Origin: WTAW01 sp050124775
GTDB taxonomy: Bacteria > Acidobacteriota > Aminicenantia > Aminicenantales > Aminicenantaceae
DNA length: 28,073 bases
Assembly (NCBI GenBank): GCA_050124775.1
Contig: JASFEP010000012.1
Coordinates: 1-28,073 of the forward strand
Direction of reading: 5' to 3'
Shown: positions 22,126 through 28,073 of the stretch, piece by piece
How positions within the stretch are numbered: the first letter of the stretch is position 1
How the letters are laid out: every line of letters begins with the position of its first letter
Translations under genes and position numbers: made by a program
The notes under the pieces: generated by a model
What the model was told of the DNA's origin: nothing
Seen by the model: only the letters and a program-made list of their open reading frames with translations
Database searches by the model: none

Positions 22126-23811
22126 TTGTCACAGAATAATAAAGTACTGGTGATCGGACTTGACGGAGCCTCATTCGACTTTATCGATACTTTTCGTCAA
22201 GAAGGCCGTCTTCCCCATATCGATTCCTTGATCAAAAATGGTGTCCGGGCCACACTGAAGTCTACGATCCCCCCAAATAGCGCTGCGGCCTGGCCGTCTT
22301 TTTTTACGGGCCAAAATCCCGGAAAGCACGGCATCTTTCATTTTTTTAATTTTCGAGGCGATCGCTATGAACCGAAACTCATAGATTCGAGAGACATTCA
22401 ATCCCCACGTATTTGGGACCTGATGGGAGAGCAGGATCTCAAGTCTATCGTTATCAATGTCCCCATCACTTACCCCCCTCAGGAGATAAACGGTCTTATG
22501 GTCTCAGGGATGCTGACTCCTTCCGAAGAAACGATCCTCTCCTACCCTCCATCGCTGCACACCGAACTCATCGCTCAAACTGGCTTTTGGCCACTCGAGA
22601 AATATATGGCTTCACTCAAGCGGGCAGGTAAAGATTTCGAAAGCTTGGACCTCCTCTACAGAGCCACGGAGACACAGCTCGATGTGCTCCTTTACCTCAT
22701 GAAAAAATACGATTGGGACTTTTTCCTGACAGTTTTTAGAGGAACCGATCTTGTTCAGCACCTTTTGATGCGGCCGTACTTAGAAAGGGCTTCGGAAAAT
22801 GTTTCCGAGGAGATCTTGAAACTCAGTCATGTCATTCCTCAATTTTATGAAAAAGTGGATGAGGCTGTCGGCAAGCTAATCGAAAATGCTCCTGATGACA
22901 CAAGAATTATCCTCATGTCCGATCATGGGTGCGGTCCGATTTATGGATTATTTGCTCTGAACCGCTGGCTTCACGAAGAGGGATTGTTGCGATTGAAAAA
23001 AGGAGCCCGTTTGCGGAAACTGAAATCTAGTCTGGTATGGATGCCGCTCGGCAAAATAATGGATAAGCTGGGTTTAGAGAAAGAATTCTTGAAGGGAAAT
23101 GCTCTGTCTATCTTCCTGAGAACCAAGTGGCCCATATTGAGACGTCAAGTCGAAGAGTCATGGCAAATCATCAACTGGCCAAAGACAAAGGTTTATGGCT
23201 CTCTCGGCGGAGATTCTATGATACTTCTCCGTCTGAATCTCGAAGGCAGAGAGCCGGATGGAGTGATCGCTCCGGGACAGGAGGAAAAAGACATGAAATC
23301 CTTGCTTAAGGAGAAACTTCTCGGCCTCTGTCACCCTTCGACGGGAGAGCCTATGGTGGAAAAAGTCTACGAAGCCGGGGAGATATACTCGGGGACTTCC
23401 ATGAAGTTTGCTCCGGATCTCGTGGGGATATTCAGAAATTATGAATACATCGCTGTGGGGAAGATCTTGAAGAAACATTGGCTCGAGGAAACCTACAGTG
23501 GCCAGCATAGAATGGAAGGGATTTTGGTAATGGCGGGTGAAGATCTCCGTAAAGGTGTTGAGATTCCGGACTGTGAGATCATAGACCTTGCGCCGACGAT
23601 CCTCCATCTGATGGGAGTGGCGATTCCATCGGATTTGGATGGACGGGTTATCAAGGAGGCCATCCGTCCTGAATTCTCACGAAAGCATCCGATTCGATAT
23701 CGGGATCCTCAAGAAAAAAGAGTCGGCAAAGGGATTCTCGATGTCGGCCGCGATCAAAAAGACGAGCAGGATATTGTCGATCTTCTCAAAGGCCTCGGAT
23801 ACATAGACTGA
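22126..23811 (+). CDS. Alkaline-phosphatase-superfamily phosphodiesterase/nucleotide-pyrophosphatase-type enzyme
   Basis: With the TTG start the product has 561 residues; from the ATG at 22102 it would have 569. The N-terminus enters the core strand at once (KVLVIGLDGASFD), with metal ligand D13 and no signal peptide. The nucleophile region PPNSAAAWPSFFTG (49-62) followed by NPGKHGIFHF is typical of type I phosphodiesterase-like family members, where Thr or Ser attacks phosphorus; here the residue is S52. MSDHGCG and QHRMEG supply later metal ligands. It therefore probably cleaves or transfers a phosphodiester-linked group, possibly on a nucleotide-sugar or lipid-linked intermediate. It ends LKGLGYID, like the three sulfatase-fold neighbours. 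The flippase gene starts 10 nt downstream. Confidence 0.85.
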   Translation: MSQNNKVLVIGLDGASFDFIDTFRQEGRLPHIDSLIKNGVRATLKSTIPPNSAAAWPSFFTGQNPGKHGIFHFFNFRGDRYEPKLIDSRDIQSPRIWDLMGEQDLKSIVINVPITYPPQEINGLMVSGMLTPSEETILSYPPSLHTELIAQTGFWPLEKYMASLKRAGKDFESLDLLYRATETQLDVLLYLMKKYDWDFFLTVFRGTDLVQHLLMRPYLERASENVSEEILKLSHVIPQFYEKVDEAVGKLIENAPDDTRIILMSDHGCGPIYGLFALNRWLHEEGLLRLKKGARLRKLKSSLVWMPLGKIMDKLGLEKEFLKGNALSIFLRTKWPILRRQVEESWQIINWPKTKVYGSLGGDSMILLRLNLEGREPDGVIAPGQEEKDMKSLLKEKLLGLCHPSTGEPMVEKVYEAGEIYSGTSMKFAPDLVGIFRNYEYIAVGKILKKHWLEETYSGQHRMEGILVMAGEDLRKGVEIPDCEIIDLAPTILHLMGVAIPSDLDGRVIKEAIRPEFSRKHPIRYRDPQEKRVGKGILDVGRDQKDEQDIVDLLKGLGYID

Positions 23812-23821
23812 TTGTCGTTAT

Positions 23822-25285
23822 ATGGCTAAGTCTTTTAACACTGTTATAAAAAACATCTTTTCCCTCATCTCTGCACAGATCATCACACGGTTCATCGGCA
23901 TCATCTTTGTCGCTTTCCTGGCAAGGTATTTGGGCGTTGAAGATTTTGGTAGATACACCACAATTCTGGCATTTGCCGCAATGGCAGAGATCTTTGTCCG
24001 TATCGGTATCATGAAAATCATGGAGCGCGATGTTGCTCAGGATAAGAGCAAAGCTAGCCTTTATTTTTCTACAGCCACGTACATATTGTTGATTACTTCC
24101 ATTGTGGGCTGGTCCGGTATGGTTTTGGTCTCGGTATTGCTGGGCTATTCATCGGTCATGATCAAATTGATTGCCCTAATCGGACTCACATTGATGTTTC
24201 AAGGAATTCAAGGGACCGCAGGGTCCATATTGAGGGCGTTCGAGAGGATGGAGATTTTAGGCGCCATACTTGTTTTTACGGCCGTAGCCAAATGTGTCGC
24301 CGGTATTATTCTTCTCAGAATGGGATACGGCTTAATAACGATGATCTTGCTGATCGTCGCTTTCCATGTCTTCAGCACAGCTCTTTATTTCATAGCACTT
24401 CATAAAAAATTCATAAGATTATCATGGGCTTTCGATTCACAACTCTCCAGATCTCTCGTGAAGGAAGGGTCTTTGATTTTTATCATGAATGCCCTAACGA
24501 TTCTAGGGGGAAAAGTCGACATTATCATCCTTTCCAAGATGAAAGGTGCGCTTGCCGTGGGGATATTCGGCGTCGCAAAAAGAACCATTGAATACCTGAG
24601 GATCTTTAGAGAGGGAGCGACAGGAGCTATCTTCCCAAGGATGTCCGCTATACAGTCGCGTTCGCCCACGTCTCTCGGAGAGGTCTTTGGCAAAGTCATC
24701 GGATTGTTCATCCTCATTTATTTCCCGGTAGCCGTTTTTCTTAGCTTTTTTTCCAGGGAGATTATACATGTCGTCTTCGGGGATGAATACGTTGCCGGTT
24801 CGGCCGCCCTTGTCATAATGAGCTGGGCTCTTTTGATCAATGTGCTGGGAGGGCCCGCTGCGATGATCGTTATTATTACCAAAAAAAAATTAGCAAAGTT
24901 TGTTCCCTTTGTCTTATTCATCACCGTTTTCCAAATTCTGATGAATTTTTTATTGATCCCCAGGTACAGCTATGTGGGTGCGAGCATTGCATTCTTGATC
25001 ACAGCGGTCGTCGGACTAATAATAAGACTTCTTTTCGTCCATTCCCTTCTCGAGAAGAGACCGAACCTGTTGGAAATCGTCTATAGGCCAGCTTTAGCAT
25101 CTTTACTGATGGGTGCAATGCTTATGTTCACATCCGCTCTCAATTTTATCTTAAGAGGTGTTATCGCTTGCAGTATCTATTTATGTGTTTTGTTTGTCTT
25201 AGGGGAGTTTAAAAAGGGAGAATACGTTGAACTTAAGAATTTGGTAAGAGGTTTCATCAAGAGAGAAACAGATGTGATCGAGTGA
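23822..25285 (+). CDS. Wzx-type polysaccharide/oligosaccharide flippase
   Basis: The 487-residue protein is hydrophobic throughout, consistent with 12-14 membrane helices. The N-terminal segment FLARYLGVEDFGRYTTI at 34-50 is characteristic of the polysaccharide biosynthesis (Wzx/RfbX) branch of the MOP superfamily. These carriers move undecaprenyl-linked oligosaccharides from the cytosolic to the outer face of the inner membrane. Length is normal for the family. The gene begins 10 nt after the preceding stop and has no obvious Shine-Dalgarno, which suggests coupling to its upstream neighbour. It links the cytosolic glycosyltransferases here to the outward-facing GT-C and anchored sulfatase-fold enzymes. 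No Wzy polymerase or O-antigen ligase is recognisable within the window. Confidence 0.92.
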   Translation: MAKSFNTVIKNIFSLISAQIITRFIGIIFVAFLARYLGVEDFGRYTTILAFAAMAEIFVRIGIMKIMERDVAQDKSKASLYFSTATYILLITSIVGWSGMVLVSVLLGYSSVMIKLIALIGLTLMFQGIQGTAGSILRAFERMEILGAILVFTAVAKCVAGIILLRMGYGLITMILLIVAFHVFSTALYFIALHKKFIRLSWAFDSQLSRSLVKEGSLIFIMNALTILGGKVDIIILSKMKGALAVGIFGVAKRTIEYLRIFREGATGAIFPRMSAIQSRSPTSLGEVFGKVIGLFILIYFPVAVFLSFFSREIIHVVFGDEYVAGSAALVIMSWALLINVLGGPAAMIVIITKKKLAKFVPFVLFITVFQILMNFLLIPRYSYVGASIAFLITAVVGLIIRLLFVHSLLEKRPNLLEIVYRPALASLLMGAMLMFTSALNFILRGVIACSIYLCVLFVLGEFKKGEYVELKNLVRGFIKRETDVIE

Positions 25286-25300
25286 GGGCCTGAGTTACAA

Positions 25301-26473
25301 ATGGATGTTTCTATCGTGATCGTGAGTTACAATACGAAAGGACACTTGGAGGAATGTCTGCAGTCCCTCCACACGAACGGATTTGAAGGAACGTCCGAGG
25401 TCTTTGTCGTAGACAATGCCTCTACAGATGGAAGCGCAGACATGGTGGAGCGGAAATTTACGGAGGTAACTCTGATCAAAAATGATGTCAACGTCGGGTT
25501 CGCTGCAGCTGTCAATCAAGCTTATCACGGCTCATCGGGAAGGTATGTGCTCCTTCTCAACCCGGACACTCTTGTGCTTGATGGCGCTATCGATACGCTT
25601 TTTTCCTATATAGAGGGCTGTCCCGATGTGGGTGCCGTGGGGCCGCGTCAGTGGCTGGACGCCGGCAAGTGCCTTCAATCCACGGTGACTGTCAAGCCTC
25701 CTGATGTCGCCATCCTGCTGGCCCAGATCCCCTTTTTCCGGAGATGGACGAACAAAGCGCTCTATCGAAAATTTTGGGTCAAAGATTTTGATATCTGGAA
25801 TTCGGATTCACCCGTTAAGGTCGACACCCTTAATGGTTCCTGTATTCTGGTCAGGCGGAAGACCATCGAGGAGGTGGGCGTGTTAGACGAAGATTTTTTC
25901 CTTTTTTTTGAAGATGTGGATTGGTGTGTGCGGATGCGAAAAAAAGGATGGAAGTTGTCCTGTGTGCCTGCTGCAGAGATCGTTCACTTTGGGATGAGAA
26001 GTGTTATGTCAGCCGAAGGGATCAGTGAAATCGCTCGCCAGAGTCTCAATCACTACATCAAAAAACACATGTTTCCTGCGGGACGTATTCTTTGGAAAGT
26101 GCTGGAGGCAAAAAGGCTCCTTCGTCCCCTAAAGCGTCTCCTTTTCGGAATTAAAAATATTTATCCGCATGCCAAACCGGAGAAAACCGACTCGCTCTGG
26201 AAAAGAGATGGGAAAGATATAATCTTGCATTGGAATCCTGATGAGGCGGCGTCGGGATATTTGTTCGAGATTTCTCCCGATCCTCTTTTCCTCTACAAAG
26301 CGGGGACAGTATGCGACGGCTCCACCATACGTCTGCCCATCGAGCTTGTGCGCCGAGGACCTAAAGGACCGCTTCTTTGGCGTGTGGCCCCAGTTTACGA
26401 GAAGAAAAGACTGGGTGTTTTTACAGAGCCGCGCACTTTTAAACTTGATAAAGAGGACAAAGAGGATTCATAA
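25301..26473 (+). CDS. GT2-family glycosyltransferase with C-terminal fibronectin-III-like domain
   Basis: The 390-residue protein has a complete GT2 domain: VSIVIVSYNT at 3-12, VVDNASTDGS at 36-45, the metal-binding segment LLNPDT at 85-90 and the acceptor-side EDVDW at 204-208. This resembles WbbL-type rhamnosyltransferases, which act on the cytosolic face. Residues 258-290 are basic and may contact the membrane. Residues 305-383 form an extra domain with the strand pattern of a fibronectin III or similar beta-sandwich (DIILHWNPDEAASGYLFEIS, then PLLWRVAPV and EPRTFKL). This addition is not part of the usual GT2 architecture. The gene starts 15 nt after the flippase gene's stop. Sugar specificity cannot be stated. 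Confidence 0.88.
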   Translation: MDVSIVIVSYNTKGHLEECLQSLHTNGFEGTSEVFVVDNASTDGSADMVERKFTEVTLIKNDVNVGFAAAVNQAYHGSSGRYVLLLNPDTLVLDGAIDTLFSYIEGCPDVGAVGPRQWLDAGKCLQSTVTVKPPDVAILLAQIPFFRRWTNKALYRKFWVKDFDIWNSDSPVKVDTLNGSCILVRRKTIEEVGVLDEDFFLFFEDVDWCVRMRKKGWKLSCVPAAEIVHFGMRSVMSAEGISEIARQSLNHYIKKHMFPAGRILWKVLEAKRLLRPLKRLLFGIKNIYPHAKPEKTDSLWKRDGKDIILHWNPDEAASGYLFEISPDPLFLYKAGTVCDGSTIRLPIELVRRGPKGPLLWRVAPVYEKKRLGVFTEPRTFKLDKEDKEDS

Positions 26474-26546
26474 TACATAGGGGAAAAAAAGAAGCTTTGG
26501 ATCGTTTTGAAACAAAAAAGACAGGTCCAATACCGGAGAGACCTCG

Positions 26547-27335
26547 ATGGGGAATGAGAAGAAAACCTGGAAAAAACCGAAGTTGAAACGCGCCATGGCT
26601 AGATTCACCGAGCTGTGGACAGCACAGAAAAATAAAGGCGCCTTCCCTTCTTTAGTGGATTGTCCTGAGGGGCCGAATGTGCTCGTTCTTTCTCCTCATC
26701 CCGACGATGACATCCTGGGTTGCGGGGGCACTCTGGCCAAGCATAAAAAGGCCGGCCACACCATCACGAGTGTCACACTCACCGATGGCAGCTTTGGGGA
26801 TCCCAGTATTCCTGATAGGGATGTCCTCATCCGGAAGAGGGAGGAGGAATCGCAAAGGGCTGCCCGGATCATAGGCATATCCCGCTGCGAGTTTTTGCGA
26901 GAGAAAGACCAAAAGTTGGGAACCAAAGGCCCCATCATCCAGAAAATCGGGGCTCTCCTGGATGAGATAGAACCGGATCTTCTGTATCTTCCGTTTTTCC
27001 TGGATAACCATCCCGATCACGTAGCAACCCACAGAATTTTCTATCGTGTTGCCCAGAAAAAAACGGTGCGCACCAAATGCTGTTTCTACGAAACGTGGGC
27101 ACCCTTATACCCGAATATACTGGTGGATGTCTCCGACGAGATGGCCATCAAGGTCAGGGCTATTAAAGAATACGAAACACAGCTTAAGCATTATGATTAT
27201 GTTCGGATCTGCAAAGGTTTGAACACTTACAGGTCCATGCTTTTTGGCGCCAAAAGCGAGTTTGCCGAAGCTTTTTATCGATTATCCATCGAAGAATATC
27301 TCTCCCTTTTTAAGATTGTTTGGGAAGATCTGTAA
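26547..27335 (+). CDS. PIG-L-family N-deacetylase
   Basis: The 262-residue protein has the zinc-binding signature SPHPDDD at 49-55 followed by LGCGG, and the second motif NHPDH at 154-158. Together these supply the metal and catalytic residues of the PIG-L/LmbE family. The family removes N-acetyl groups from GlcNAc-containing glycolipids or small conjugates, leaving a free amine. No signal peptide is present, so it acts in the cytosol, on a nucleotide-sugar or a lipid-linked intermediate. GGAGAG lies 6 nt before the ATG. A 73-nt gap separates it from the GT2 gene. A free amino sugar made here could be the target of the GNAT enzyme at 12070-13128; that pairing is inference. Confidence 0.9.
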   Translation: MGNEKKTWKKPKLKRAMARFTELWTAQKNKGAFPSLVDCPEGPNVLVLSPHPDDDILGCGGTLAKHKKAGHTITSVTLTDGSFGDPSIPDRDVLIRKREEESQRAARIIGISRCEFLREKDQKLGTKGPIIQKIGALLDEIEPDLLYLPFFLDNHPDHVATHRIFYRVAQKKTVRTKCCFYETWAPLYPNILVDVSDEMAIKVRAIKEYETQLKHYDYVRICKGLNTYRSMLFGAKSEFAEAFYRLSIEEYLSLFKIVWEDL

Positions 27336-27375
27336 GGCTCATGAAACATACCAATTGGACCATTCGGGGAGATGA

Positions 27376-28073
27376 ATGGAAATTTTGATGCTCGCAGAGT
27401 TTATCCATCCTCATGTGGGAGGTGTGGAAAAACATATTGCAGAATTGAACAAAGTCTTGACAAGTTGGGGACACAGGATTGTGCTTTGGGCTCCCAAACA
27501 TGACGATTCACTCTCTGATTTTGAGGAGAGCGAAGGGATCTCCATATACCGGGTTCCCCGTTCACGCTCCAAGAGAAGGGATGGCCTGAAGATGCTCGGT
27601 TGGTGGTCCGAACACATCGATCTCATCCGTTCAGCCGATTGTGTCCACTTCCATGGGTCGTATCCTTTTGTTCACTGGTTTTTTCCCTTCCGCCTGATTT
27701 TCCCTTTGAAACCTATGTTCATCACATATCACGGGTGTGGCATGACCGTACCTCCTATTCAGAGGGAAAAATTCCGCAATCGCCTCGTTCGATTTTTCGT
27801 GCGGGGAAATATTTCGATCGGTCACTTCCTGGAGAAATGGCACCGGTTGAAACCCACCTTTGTTTCCTATGGAGGAGTAACCATTCCTCCGGACGTGCCA
27901 TCGAACAGAGAGAAAACCGCTGTTTATGTGGGGCGGTTGGATGAAGATACGGGCGCGGAATTGTATATCCAGGCGCTCAAAGTGCTAAGGGATGCGTTCA
28001 AGATCGAACTGCCCTTAACGGTCTGTGGGGATGGGCCTCTGAAGTCCGATCTCGAAAAATACTGTGCGGATAT
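27376..28073 (+). CDS. GT4-family glycosyltransferase, 3' end beyond the window (partial)
   Basis: An open frame of 232 codons runs off the right edge. It begins MEILMLAEFIHPHVGGVEKH, the N-terminal strand and donor-side glycine loop of GT-B family 4 enzymes. ITYHG near residue 118 and YGGV near 168 are usual linker strands. VYVGRLDEDTGAELYIQAL and VCGDGPLKSDLE mark the start of the C-terminal nucleotide-sugar domain. The expected EX7E motif lies beyond the edge. GGGGAG lies 4 nt before the ATG and the deacetylase gene ends 40 nt upstream. GT4 enzymes transfer sugars with retention of configuration, using UDP- or GDP-sugars in the cytosol; pairing with a deacetylase is common in GlcNAc-containing glycoconjugate routes. 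Confidence 0.88.
   Translation, partial: MEILMLAEFIHPHVGGVEKHIAELNKVLTSWGHRIVLWAPKHDDSLSDFEESEGISIYRVPRSRSKRRDGLKMLGWWSEHIDLIRSADCVHFHGSYPFVHWFFPFRLIFPLKPMFITYHGCGMTVPPIQREKFRNRLVRFFVRGNISIGHFLEKWHRLKPTFVSYGGVTIPPDVPSNREKTAVYVGRLDEDTGAELYIQALKVLRDAFKIELPLTVCGDGPLKSDLEKYCAD

Noticed and set aside
26523..26544. Inverted repeat AGGTC/GACCT around the deacetylase ribosome binding site
   Set aside because: Five base pairs with a 12-nt loop are likely by chance and too weak for control of translation.
27341..27388. Short 15-codon frame beginning just after the deacetylase gene
   Set aside because: It overlaps the GT4 start, has no clear ribosome binding site and shows no leader-peptide features.
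27600..27944. Plus-strand open frame of 114 codons near the right edge
   Set aside because: It lies in another frame of the GT4 gene, whose frame gives clear family motifs.

Overview
The window is bacterial. Coding is dense, there are no introns, and Shine-Dalgarno and sigma70-like signals are visible at several genes. Several products carry Sec signal peptides, one fragment looks like an outer-membrane protein, and there is a long envelope-glycan gene set, so a Gram-negative-type cell is likely. A large number of secreted peptidases beside an iron-type alcohol dehydrogenase suggests a protein- or peptide-fermenting anaerobe. A Candidatus Aminicenantes or Acidobacteriota-like relative would fit, but this is a guess from gene content, not a placement. 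I saw no rRNA, tRNA, CRISPR array, transposase or prophage gene.

Region 1 (1-12064) is mostly secreted or membrane peptidases. It holds a cut-off outer-membrane-like gene (minus, left edge), a secreted protein with three CAP-like repeats (minus), an M28 aminopeptidase followed 12 nt later by an iron-containing alcohol dehydrogenase (plus), and a membrane M48 protease fused to a GYF_2-like domain and two zinc ribbons (minus). After a 410-nt gap with a good promoter come an S9 prolyl-oligopeptidase-type enzyme and an M14 carboxypeptidase-like protein (plus). Together the M28, S9 and M14 enzymes could break extracytoplasmic peptides down to amino acids.

Region 2 (12070 to the right edge) looks like one surface-glycan or glycolipid locus. 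A GNAT-type acyltransferase (minus) lies divergent from a GT-C membrane glycosyltransferase. The latter is followed after 1 nt by a tandem pair of 508-residue membrane-anchored sulfatase-fold enzymes. A convergent minus-strand pair (GT2 glycosyltransferase and cytosolic sulfatase-fold enzyme, overlapping by 4 nt) comes next. From a divergent promoter region the plus strand continues with a radical SAM/SPASM protein, a fourth alkaline-phosphatase-superfamily enzyme, a Wzx-type flippase, a GT2 with a C-terminal fibronectin-III-like domain, a PIG-L deacetylase and a GT4 glycosyltransferase cut by the right edge.

The feature most worth attention is that this glycan locus holds four alkaline-phosphatase-superfamily enzymes. 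None has the Cys/Ser-x-Pro-Ser-Arg motif needed to make the formylglycine of true sulfatases; the three sulfatase-like ones have Thr at that position. They are therefore better read as phosphoesterases or phospho-group transferases, and the locus may make a glycan carrying phosphate-linked substituents. Other notable points are the triple CAP protein with decayed repeats, the M48-GYF-zinc-ribbon fusion, the GT2-Fn3 fusion, and a recurring 16-nt element at gene ends that frames a structured 324-nt intergenic stretch.
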